This document shows positions 36,527-43,216 of a DNA stretch of 64,000 nt, one piece after another; the stretch's first letter is position 1; every line of letters begins with the position of its first letter. Both the position numbers and the translations under genes were made by a program. Under the pieces are notes generated by a model, which saw only the letters and a program-made list of their open reading frames with translations, did not search any database and was not told the DNA's origin. The stretch comes from a virus. The DNA lies in the IMG/VR virus record IMGVR_UViG_3300033145_003233, positions 483,944 through 547,943 of that record; one strand, written 5' to 3'.

Positions 36527-36820
36527 CTATACTTGAGATTGTCTTCTCTTCAATTCTCGTCTTCTCAGCAACTCTTTTCTTTGTAAAATATCCACAGATT
36601 TTTTACTAGGAACAGGGGCATCTCCGTCTGCCTTCTTAAAAACAATCTTGGGCATTAGATGTTTATTCCGATCTTCCCATCCCATCGAATAGCCCGCAAA
36701 AAAGATACCTAGGACTATAGCAAGAAGCAAAAGAACAACAGATGCCCTTCTTACAACCTTCTTCCATGTAGGATTTTGAACCCTGTCAAAATACGCTCGG
36801 TTTTCATAACCTGGTCTCAT
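36527..36820 (-). CDS. Single-pass membrane protein (97 aa)
   Basis: A cytoplasmic basic start is followed by a transmembrane helix at residues ~27-46 (V-V-L-L-L-L-A-I-V-L-G-I-F-F-A-G), then a polar tail ending with a strongly basic helix (L-R-R-R-E-L-K-R-R-Q). The positive-inside pattern (K-K-V-V-R-R before the helix) puts the N-terminus inside. It is the first gene after a perfect sigma-70 type promoter at 36880-36908. Function unknown. Confidence 0.68.
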   Translation of the reverse strand: MRPGYENRAYFDRVQNPTWKKVVRRASVVLLLLAIVLGIFFAGYSMGWEDRNKHLMPKIVFKKADGDAPVPSKKSVDILQRKELLRRRELKRRQSQV

Positions 36821-36879
36821 CAGTCAATCTCCTTCTTTCTAAATCCATAAAATCAACAATCACTATTATATACTATTGT

Positions 36880-36908
36880 ATTATACCACCTTTTCACTTT
36901 CAAGTCAA
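36880..36908 (-). promoter_or_regulatory. Sigma-70-type promoter TTGACT-17-TATAAT
   Basis: Minus strand: TTGACT (36903-36908), 17-base spacer, TATAAT (36880-36885). It is near consensus and in the ~220-base gap before the 97-aa membrane gene. It probably drives the membrane protein, 85-aa gene and patatin with host RNA polymerase, and so perhaps early. Confidence 0.8.
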
Positions 36909-37042
36909 ATTAAAAAATTAATAACAATAGCAACAATTAACCTCATAACTACCCTCTATATTGCCTCCACAAGCCCTCAGATCGTCCAGAATCAACTTTA
37001 ATGAACAAGTGGAGTAAATATGCCTTATTTTACTTTTAAGCC

Positions 37043-37243
37043 CTATAAATCTAAAATCTCGAATCTATTTTCTATGGGTTCTGGATTAAGTACATTAGCA
37101 ATACGTTCCCAGCCTATAGACCGATGACAATCAGCACAAAGCAAACGGCTACGAGTTTTGCCAGATGAAGAGACAATAATACGATCAACAAAAAGTGTGC
37201 AATCAACTCCGTCTTTGCCGCAAGCTAAACAGAAACTTCCCAT
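37043..37243 (-). CDS. 66-aa zinc-binding protein with NRFEILDL tag
   Basis: C-L-A-C (residues 5-8) and C-A-D-C (residues 36-39) followed by H-R-S form a treble-clef/HNH-like zinc site ('LLCADCHRSIGW'). The last residues are P-I-E-N-R-F-E-I-L-D-L. An AGGA ribosome site precedes ATG 37243. The Cys-pair layout is that of HNH-type zinc modules, but no catalytic His-Asn pair is clear. It sits in the tagged-gene cluster. Confidence 0.75.
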   Translation of the reverse strand: MGSFCLACGKDGVDCTLFVDRIIVSSSGKTRSRLLCADCHRSIGWERIANVLNPEPIENRFEILDL

Positions 37244-37249
37244 TTCTTC

Positions 37250-37456
37250 CTACAAATCTAAAATATCAAAACGGCTCTCTATTATTTCTTTTTTAACTAT
37301 TTTTCTCTTCTCTTTCGCAACATGCCATGCTCCACAAGCACAAGGACCATCTATAGTATCGCATCTAACCCCACCATTACTTCCTAAATCGACATATTGG
37401 GAATGAGCATCTACTAATCCAAAATCCAAAGCTCCATCAACATAACAACATGCCAT
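37250..37456 (-). CDS. 68-aa Cys-rich protein with SRFDILDL tag
   Basis: M-A-C-C-Y-V-D-G at the start and C-D-T-I-D-G-P-C-A-C-G-A-W-H suggest a metal-bound knuckle. The end is I-E-S-R-F-D-I-L-D-L. The frame continues upstream for about 30 codons with convincing protein sequence (K-L-G-H-I-K-N-N-P-E-K-H-I-H-T-F) but without a standard start codon, so the true start may be missed or the gene may be truncated. ATG 37456 has only a weak ribosome site. Confidence 0.65.
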   Translation of the reverse strand: MACCYVDGALDFGLVDAHSQYVDLGSNGGVRCDTIDGPCACGAWHVAKEKRKIVKKEIIESRFDILDL

Positions 37457-37515
37457 TAACTCATCAAAAGTATGGATATGCTTCTCTGGATTATTCTTTA
37501 TATGCCCTAATTTGT

Positions 37516-37749
37516 CTAACCTTCCGATTTTTCTTCCCTTTTCCTAAAAGCCCTTTTTAAAACACCTTCATTATCTACATCTTTACCCCCATCATAAGAT
37601 AAAGGAATATCAAAATATAAAGCACATGCAGAAGCAGCTTCTCGACCCACTGGATACCAACTAGTTAATGACTCTCCGCTCTCAGATTGAAAGAATAATT
37701 CAGATTTACATAAAACTAGTAAAGTGCATTTATCTATTATCTCAAACAT
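37516..37749 (-). CDS. 77-aa protein, unknown
   Basis: I use ATG 37749 (MFEIIDKCTLLVLCK) because GGGAG lies 8 bases before it; an upstream in-frame ATG at 37764 overlaps the nuclease-like gene's end. The protein is compact and alpha/beta ('SWYPVGREAASACALYFDI') with a charged C-terminus. No motif recognised. Confidence 0.55.
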   Translation of the reverse strand: MFEIIDKCTLLVLCKSELFFQSESGESLTSWYPVGREAASACALYFDIPLSYDGGKDVDNEGVLKRAFRKREEKSEG

Positions 37750-37754
37750 TATTT

Positions 37755-38282
37755 TTACTCCCATGAAAAATCATCTTCCTCGTCAACTTTAGATAATTGT
37801 TTCAGATCTTCTAAAGAATGATTTAAGTCATCTTGTTGTAGGGCATAAGTTTTGCCATACCCCAAATCAGTAATATTATCTTCGCTGATAAGATCATTAC
37901 AATACACCCACCCAACAAAAGTATAAGTAGGCAATTCCCCTACCATTAAAACATATATATCTACATCATTTTTCTCCTTCTTAATATATCCTAACAATCT
38001 TCCTGTTTTATACGAAGTTTGCTTGATATCTATTCTATTATCATCTAGCAAAACATCATAACCACCTTTTCTAGGCTCTATAGAAAAATCAGGGTACAAA
38101 TTACATAATTTACAAAAAGCCAACTCAGCACCAAAACCATCTATATCAGTTATAGCATTACTTTGGCCTCCCATTTTTGCATCATGGACGCCTGCTTTTC
38201 TATTGGATTCGTATCTTAATTGAGCAACTTTTTTAACTATTGCTTGCTCCATATCATCTAAAACAACTATTTTTGAGTCCAT
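37755..38282 (-). CDS. PD-(D/E)XK-like nuclease-fold protein (175 aa)
   Basis: It has G-F-G-A-E-L-A-F-C-K near residues 48-58, then Y-D-V-L-L-D-D-N-R-I-D-I-K-Q-T near 75-92. This gives the E ... D-x(n)-[I]-D-I-K arrangement of PD-(D/E)XK folds, with the catalytic Asp and Lys apparently present. A final Trp-rich strand (F-V-G-W-V-Y) is typical of the VSR/DUF-type predicted endonucleases seen in phages. The tail is acidic. It could be a phage nuclease or a Holliday-junction or mismatch enzyme. It overlaps neither neighbour functionally. Confidence 0.6.
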   Translation of the reverse strand: MDSKIVVLDDMEQAIVKKVAQLRYESNRKAGVHDAKMGGQSNAITDIDGFGAELAFCKLCNLYPDFSIEPRKGGYDVLLDDNRIDIKQTSYKTGRLLGYIKKEKNDVDIYVLMVGELPTYTFVGWVYCNDLISEDNITDLGYGKTYALQQDDLNHSLEDLKQLSKVDEEDDFSWE

Positions 38283-38291
38283 TTTTCTCTC

Positions 38292-38627
38292 CTACAAATC
38301 TAAAATATCATATCTGCTATATATCTTTTCCACCTCTGCCCTCAAAATATCGACTTCTTCCCTTAAGCCTTTTATCTCCTCCATAAATGCGACTCTCTCT
38401 AACTCTACATTTTTATTTAATACATAAATTTTCCCTGTTGTATTAAAAACATTGCTTTCTGCCCCCTTCTTTTTACCCCATTGACGATTGCCTAAGAATT
38501 TTACCTTAATACTCTTTTGCCTAACTTTAATTATTTCTGCTTCTTCATGAACCATCCCGCCAGGACCACTACGAAAATAAAACACATGCTGCCCTACACG
38601 CAACTCTATTTGCACCATATCTCTCAT
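38292..38627 (-). CDS. 111-aa SH3-like/coiled-coil protein with SRYDILDL tag
   Basis: The N-terminal ~65 residues look like a small beta-barrel (V-G-Q-H-V-F-Y-F-R ... A-E-I-I-K-V-R-Q-K-S-I-K-V-K-F-L), similar to KOW/Tudor-like folds. A coiled-coil helix (residues ~75-100, L-R-E-E-V-D-I-L-R-A-E-V) follows and the end is I-Y-S-R-Y-D-I-L-D-L. Its start overlaps the stop of the next upstream tagged gene, so two tagged proteins are coupled. Confidence 0.72.
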   Translation of the reverse strand: MRDMVQIELRVGQHVFYFRSGPGGMVHEEAEIIKVRQKSIKVKFLGNRQWGKKKGAESNVFNTTGKIYVLNKNVELERVAFMEEIKGLREEVDILRAEVEKIYSRYDILDL

Positions 38628-38818
38628 TATAAATCTAAAATCTCAAATCTACTATTGATAGGATCATAATACTCTACATCATATCTATCATGACAATAAC
38701 TTTCATCACACTTTCTACAAAATGGCATAACGTCCCCCTTATCTACCATGTTAAAGGACTTAAACGAATCCCATGGAAATTCTCTACCACAATGATAACA
38801 TATATATATCTTATTCAC
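38627..38818 (-). CDS. 63-aa zinc-finger protein with SRFEILDL tag
   Basis: Start GTG 38818 with AGGAG 5 bases upstream. C-Y-H-C-G-R-E-F (residues 7-10) and C-R-K-C (34-37) form a zinc ribbon, followed by D-R-Y-D-V-E-Y-Y-D-P-I-N-S-R-F-E-I-L-D-L. Ends exactly at the tag. Part of the Cys-pair mini-protein series. Confidence 0.75.
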   Translation of the reverse strand: MNKIYICYHCGREFPWDSFKSFNMVDKGDVMPFCRKCDESYCHDRYDVEYYDPINSRFEILDL

Positions 38819-38821
38819 TTT

Positions 38822-38853
38822 TCTCCTATCTTATATCGCAATCTGGGGATTGG
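38822..38853 (-). repeat. Copy C of ~30-bp repeat shared with homing endonuclease 3' end
   Basis: Contains TTCTCCTATCTTATATCGCA on the plus strand. On the minus strand one frame reads P-R-L-R-Y-K-I-G-E-K-stop. It overlaps the end of the 57-aa gene and supplies the ribosome site of the next gene (38818). Confidence 0.72.
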
Positions 38854-39004
38854 CACAGTCAGGGCAAGGAATGATTTTCCAATAAGTCCCAGCGGGGCAA
38901 TCAGATTTGCAAGGATACGACTTATTACAACCAGCACACCACTCTTCGCCCTTGACTTCCCTACTTCCTCCACATGTTTTGCACTGGTTCTGTTGCTTAG
39001 ACAT
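38831..39004 (-). CDS. 57-aa multi-Cys zinc protein
   Basis: Starts ATG 39004, with AGGAGAAAAGTA before it. Cys pairs C-K-T-C (residues 8-11), C-A-G-C (23-26), a Cys at 32 and 36, then C-P-D-C (47-50) point to two bound zincs, as in rubredoxin-like or Zn-ribbon proteins. It ends N-P-Q-I-A-I. The last seven codons lie in the repeat, which in another frame resembles the end of the homing endonuclease. Confidence 0.75.
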   Translation of the reverse strand: MSKQQNQCKTCGGSREVKGEEWCAGCNKSYPCKSDCPAGTYWKIIPCPDCANPQIAI

Positions 39005-39006
39005 TA

Positions 39007-39037
39007 CTTTTCTCCTATCTTATATCGCATACTGGGG
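39007..39037 (-). repeat. Copy B of the ~30-bp repeat
   Basis: Lies between the 113-aa and 57-aa genes. In one frame it reads N-I-I-P-S-M-R-Y-K-I-G-E-K-stop, nearly the endonuclease end. In the frame of the 113-aa gene, just past its stop, it reads E-Y-N-P-Q-Y-A-I-stop. Carries the AGGAG used by the 57-aa gene. Confidence 0.75.
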
Positions 39038-39046
39038 ATTATATTC

Positions 39047-39388
39047 TTATTCTGCCAAAAACTTAGTCGTTCCTTCATGATGGTTAAATTCTATATAAAA
39101 ACCTGGAGATGGAGCATGAGAAGGCTGTGTGCCAAGATCTGGATCATAAGCAGGACCATCACATTCTTCGCAATATACTCCTATTCTTATTGTATAATCA
39201 GCACCTCCTTGACATTTATCTATATTAGATATTTCTATATCATTCTGGTTTTGATCTATAATCATTTCCCCACCTCTTTCTTCTAATCTATTTTTGACAA
39301 CATCTACAGATATTATGTGGGTAAAATTGAAACCACAATGAACACAATTCAAATCTCCATCTTTATCTACTAACTCTTTTCCTGCCAT
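39047..39388 (-). CDS. 113-aa zinc-binding protein, unknown
   Basis: C-V-H-C (residues 15-18) and C-E-E-C (73-76) are widely spaced Cys pairs, framing an acidic middle ('QNQNDIEISNIDKC'). The end is soluble and mixed. It starts right after the homing endonuclease stop, so endonuclease insertion may have separated it from its former neighbour. Function unknown. Confidence 0.65.
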   Translation of the reverse strand: MAGKELVDKDGDLNCVHCGFNFTHIISVDVVKNRLEERGGEMIIDQNQNDIEISNIDKCQGGADYTIRIGVYCEECDGPAYDPDLGTQPSHAPSPGFYIEFNHHEGTTKFLAE

Positions 39389-39417
39389 TTTTGTTTCCTT
39401 AACTAAAATTAAATTAT

Positions 39418-40434
39418 TTACTTCTCTCCTATCTTATATCGCATAGAAGGGATAATGTGGGGACGAATGAGATCGAAAAAAGAATGAACAGAATGGAATT
39501 TAACAATAATTCTCCCTCTTGCAGAACGATAATGACAATCAATATTCCATCTCTCTTTGAACCATTCTATAATTAAATCACACGATTCTTTAGAAAAGGA
39601 ATCTGTGCAAAGAATATAATTACTTTTATCTATATATCCATCATCCATCGCCCATACAGCAACTGACAACTCCGTTAAATTATCTAGCACCTCTCTCGTA
39701 ATTTGCTTATCTTCTTTATAAAATTGAGATATTATTTCTTCTATCTCTGTGTTAGCTGTTGTATAAAATCTCCAACTAACATACGTTTTATCAAATCTTT
39801 TATCATACTGAGAATATTTCTTTAAAGATCCCTTACTAGCCAAATTCTCCAATTCTATATATTTCCATCTCAAATAGCTCTCCTGCTTATCACTATGCCC
39901 AAATCCAACAGAAGAACCATGCCTCTTATCATTTCTTTTAGCATCCCCCATGAGGCTACCATATATTATTTCTCTTTGTCTTTGAGAAAGAGGCTCTTCC
40001 GTTTTCTTCCTATTTATATATGTGGCCCCTCTTCTCTTAATACCATATAATTGTCTCAAATAGGTGAGATCTTCTCTTGTTACAGAAAATTCTTTACAAA
40101 TTTCATCTAACGACATCCCCTTCTCATAATTATACTCAAATTGCTCTTTTGTAAGATTTATCTTTCCTTGACAAAAATTGCTAAAAAATTGCAATATCTT
40201 TTTTGATATACCTGTTTGGGCCATATCATTTATAGATAGACCATCCTCTATATTATTTTTAAATTCCCGGAAGGTTATATATTGATTTGTCCTCTTTACA
40301 GATCCATTCTTAATATCTGCATCAAGATATGGCTCTGCTAATACCCAATTATATTTAGACAAAAGCCTCGATAGCTTCGATTCTTTCATCTTATTAATGG
40401 ATTCTATCGATAATGTCTGACCTTTTACTGGCAT
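39418..40434 (-). CDS. LAGLIDADG homing endonuclease (338 aa), free-standing
   Basis: It has two diverged LAGLIDADG helices: I-Y-G-S-L-M-G-D-A-K-R near residue 165 and A-V-W-A-M-D-D-G-Y-I-D near 270, each with the catalytic Asp. It ends with R-P-H-I-I-P-S-M-R-Y-K-I-G, a family-typical tail. The N-terminal ~140 residues contain helix-turn-helix-like segments (M-S-L-D-E-I-C-K-E-F-S-V-T-R-E-D) that may help target recognition. It sits between genes, not in an intron. Such enzymes cleave a DNA site and copy their own gene into it. Two partial copies of its 3' end lie downstream. Confidence 0.88.
   Translation of the reverse strand: MPVKGQTLSIESINKMKESKLSRLLSKYNWVLAEPYLDADIKNGSVKRTNQYITFREFKNNIEDGLSINDMAQTGISKKILQFFSNFCQGKINLTKEQFEYNYEKGMSLDEICKEFSVTREDLTYLRQLYGIKRRGATYINRKKTEEPLSQRQREIIYGSLMGDAKRNDKRHGSSVGFGHSDKQESYLRWKYIELENLASKGSLKKYSQYDKRFDKTYVSWRFYTTANTEIEEIISQFYKEDKQITREVLDNLTELSVAVWAMDDGYIDKSNYILCTDSFSKESCDLIIEWFKERWNIDCHYRSARGRIIVKFHSVHSFFDLIRPHIIPSMRYKIGEK
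39419..39455 (-). repeat. Copy A of the ~30-bp repeat (endonuclease C-terminus)
   Basis: The coding end of the homing endonuclease, H-I-I-P-S-M-R-Y-K-I-G-E-K-stop. It matches copies B (39007-39037) and C (38822-38853) over TATCTTATATCGCAT-like sequence on the plus strand. Confidence 0.75.
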
Positions 40435-40565
40435 AAAAAATTCTCCCTATTTCCCAAACTATAAAGAATATGTTTTCACTTTTCAATATAATTCGGAGAA
40501 ACAAGGAGAAATTCCTGCTTTTTTTATTGATTTCCAGAAAATTGTATTCAGGAGTATCGTTAACC

Positions 40566-41915
40566 TTACCCTTTGAACAAGTACCGAAACCAACGACTCC
40601 TCCCCCCAGGCAATGTATATTCAGGTGTCACTACCATTCTGGTAGTTGGATATGGCCCATATTTCTTTTGTTCTAACAGCTTTTCCCAGTCTTTTTCATA
40701 ATTTTGTTTTAAAGTCTCAAAATTAGCAAAAGCCTTTTGAGCATTTTCAAGACCACCAAATACCTGAGCAGGTTGTTGGAACGGCAAACATCCCATTATC
40801 TGCCTAAAAGCATCTTTAGCTGCACCATATAAAACTATGGTAGTATATCTATCAGGAAGATTTTCTAAGGTATAGCCGCTATGAGGAGGATAAATATTGA
40901 CTGTTTGAAGAGCATTTAGAAGAAACCTATTTAGCTTATCCTCATCAAACCATCTAAAATTATAATCCACATGGACTACTTCCTGTGGCATCAAAGCTTC
41001 TGAGAATCTAACTTTTCCATTACCATAATCTACCTCTATGCCAGAGCTAATCAATAACTCATTCCTATAAACCCTTGCTCCAGCTGACTGATTCCATTCA
41101 GGAAAAGAGAACTGAAAAGTTCTTAAATCATATGATGGTTTCGCCTGCTCATAATACACAGGTATAGATTGAGCACAACCTATATGATGTTCTAGGGCAG
41201 TTCTAAATGCTATAAATCTATATGAATAAAAACCTGGGACAGTAGTATCAGCAGTAACCATAACATTTTGATATTCATGTCTTTCTATTTCATCTACAAA
41301 ATATTCCCAGTCTACTACATAGGTTCCTGTAGGAGCATCTGCGGCAACAAACCACTCATAGACATAGAATCCTCTCGCTGCCTGGAAAGGAGTTCCGCTA
41401 TCAGCTTCATGACTAGCACTATCATCTTCTACCGGACCTGTAATAGTAACGGTGATGCGATACGGGTCAATAGGGGTTCCATCAAATGTAGTAATTTTTA
41501 GATTAAGAACTGCTCCACTTCCTTGTTTAAAACTACCCCTAAAATCTGCTACAGCATTAACATTATCTATTAGTCCCTCCCCTATCACATCGTCAGTTCC
41601 AACTACTACAAATGTATAAGTCCTTGCAACAGAATTGCCACTTATTGTTGCTCCAATAACTATAATATACGTTTTGTATAATTCAAAAAGAGTGCTATCT
41701 AAATCTATTATCGCATAATATAACCCAAGGGTATTATCATCAGCTAACATTGAAAGACCGTCTAATCCAGACACTTTATCTGTTTCATTTGTCGTTTCTT
41801 CGTAGACTGTATATGTCGGAGCAGAATCTGCCCAAACCGGGGCATCCTCTGAATCCAGTGTTCTTATAGTAAAGCTTATACTACCGTTTAATATACCTTG
41901 ATTTGGACAAGCCAT
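40566..41915 (-). CDS. Virion structural protein with Ig-like domains (449 aa)
   Basis: The first ~230 residues look like two Ig/MG2-type beta-sandwiches (repeated Y-T-V, D-L-D-S, 'YVVDWEYFVDEIERHEY'). A connecting 'R-V-Y-R-N-E-L-L-I-S-S-G-I-E-V-D-Y-G-N-G-K-V-R-F' strand pair is typical of phage adaptor and hub proteins, and a helical C-terminal domain ends in G-G-R-S-R-W-F-R-Y. No signal peptide. It lies upstream of the endonuclease and follows a Cys-cluster fusion gene. The exact virion location is unknown. Confidence 0.65.
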   Translation of the reverse strand: MACPNQGILNGSISFTIRTLDSEDAPVWADSAPTYTVYEETTNETDKVSGLDGLSMLADDNTLGLYYAIIDLDSTLFELYKTYIIVIGATISGNSVARTYTFVVVGTDDVIGEGLIDNVNAVADFRGSFKQGSGAVLNLKITTFDGTPIDPYRITVTITGPVEDDSASHEADSGTPFQAARGFYVYEWFVAADAPTGTYVVDWEYFVDEIERHEYQNVMVTADTTVPGFYSYRFIAFRTALEHHIGCAQSIPVYYEQAKPSYDLRTFQFSFPEWNQSAGARVYRNELLISSGIEVDYGNGKVRFSEALMPQEVVHVDYNFRWFDEDKLNRFLLNALQTVNIYPPHSGYTLENLPDRYTTIVLYGAAKDAFRQIMGCLPFQQPAQVFGGLENAQKAFANFETLKQNYEKDWEKLLEQKKYGPYPTTRMVVTPEYTLPGGRSRWFRYLFKG

Positions 41916-41976
41916 TTAAAAATTTCCTATTATATTTGTCATTTATATATTATTATTTATGGAGTAAAAACCTTTT

Positions 41977-42675
41977 TTAATCTCCTAAGCTTGGGCCTCC
42001 GCTTCCTGTCCCTGTTGCCCCTCCATATGATAGTTTGCTAATTGATATTATATCTCCATTTACCACATCAAAACTAAGAACTCTATCTAATGTAATCTCC
42101 TTAGTAGCTCCCACATAATCAGCAACTCTTCTCATTTCTATATGACCATCTGTTTGATCTTGAACTGCTATAATACAATTATTATAAGTATCATCAATAC
42201 CTATTCCATCTACCATAGTAAATCTAAGATTAGCAGAACCCGATATAGGATTATTTACTGTCGTGCTTAATGAATATAAAGACTCATCTGAAATAGTTCC
42301 TGTATTATCTGATATATTAGAAATTTCTGCCCCATAAGAACCTGCTACCTGCATACTAGGATCTATAACCTTATCCCAAACTGCATCAGCTACAGCATCT
42401 AAATCTCCACCTGCCGAAGCTTCTTCCAATTTCTCTCCTGCTGAATCTCCAGTAGTATGAGTAGTTAAATCTTCTTCTTCTCCGAATCCTCTCATCCAAG
42501 GGCACAAGAAAGTAGAACACATCTCTGGTCTTGTATCTTCATTATAAATACTACATCCTTTTTCGCATAAATATTTACACCAGACTAAAGATGGTTTAAC
42601 TTCTCCATTTGGGAACTCCACCACTGAAGCATAGCAACATTCTCTACATTCTCCACAACTCCTATTGTTTCTCAT
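41977..42675 (-). CDS. YkgJ-like Cys-cluster domain fused to a virion-type domain (232 aa)
   Basis: Residues ~7-60 have the layout C-G-E-C-R-E-C-C ... W-C-K-Y-L-C-E-K-G-C-S-I-Y ... R-P-E-M-C-S-T-F-L-C-P-W, that of the YkgJ/zinc-iron-chelating family. A short acidic linker leads to 'A-V-A-D-A-V-W-D-K-V-I-D-P-S-M-Q-V', a phage structural type of sequence with Gly-Gly-rich ends. The fusion of a metal-cluster domain to a virion-like part is unusual. It overlaps the upstream membrane gene's stop by 14 bases. Confidence 0.65.
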   Translation of the reverse strand: MRNNRSCGECRECCYASVVEFPNGEVKPSLVWCKYLCEKGCSIYNEDTRPEMCSTFLCPWMRGFGEEEDLTTHTTGDSAGEKLEEASAGGDLDAVADAVWDKVIDPSMQVAGSYGAEISNISDNTGTISDESLYSLSTTVNNPISGSANLRFTMVDGIGIDDTYNNCIIAVQDQTDGHIEMRRVADYVGATKEITLDRVLSFDVVNGDIISISKLSYGGATGTGSGGPSLGD

Positions 42676-43207
42676 CTTTTATTTTTCCCAATTTTTTATC
42701 TATAGGTTCCGGAGGCCCCACCATTTCTTCTAAAGGAATTTCTATATGCTCATGCGATGGAACTTCTACTTTTTCCTGTGAAGCTGGAATAACTTTTTCT
42801 TTAATTTTATCTAACGAGACCCCTCTAAAATTTCCACCTAGCATCAATATTATCATTATAAATAAAATTACACCAAGAATTCTTATCCACCATCTATGTG
42901 ACCTTAATGTTTCCCATATTCCTGGGTCTCCATTGCCTCTCAAAGAATCATCAAAATCATCTAATTGATCTATTTTATCCCCTATATTTTTTTCAGTAAG
43001 AATGATCTTATTTTTAAGATTCTGATTTTTTTCATTTATGTCCTTTTTTAGGTCTATAATCATGTCTTTAAGTTCTTGGTGATTTCTTTCATCAGATTCT
43101 TTTATATCTAACAAATCTTTATCTAGTGCTTTATGTTTTAATTGACATACATCAGGATTGAATTTAGTCATATCATAGAAATCGCCATTAGGTGCTCCGT
43201 TGGCCAT
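42662..43207 (-). CDS. Membrane coiled-coil protein (181 aa)
   Basis: An N-terminal helical, charged part (residues ~20-80, heptad-like L-x-x-x-I-x-L) is followed by a transmembrane helix near residues 105-125 (I-L-G-V-I-L-F-I-M-I-I-L-M-L-G). A polar tail is rich in Glu and Pro. The topology resembles holin-associated (XhlA-like) proteins or an anchored tail protein. AGGAG precedes the start. Confidence 0.6.
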   Translation of the reverse strand: MANGAPNGDFYDMTKFNPDVCQLKHKALDKDLLDIKESDERNHQELKDMIIDLKKDINEKNQNLKNKIILTEKNIGDKIDQLDDFDDSLRGNGDPGIWETLRSHRWWIRILGVILFIMIILMLGGNFRGVSLDKIKEKVIPASQEKVEVPSHEHIEIPLEEMVGPPEPIDKKLGKIKDEKQ

Positions 43208-43216
43208 ATTTCTCTC

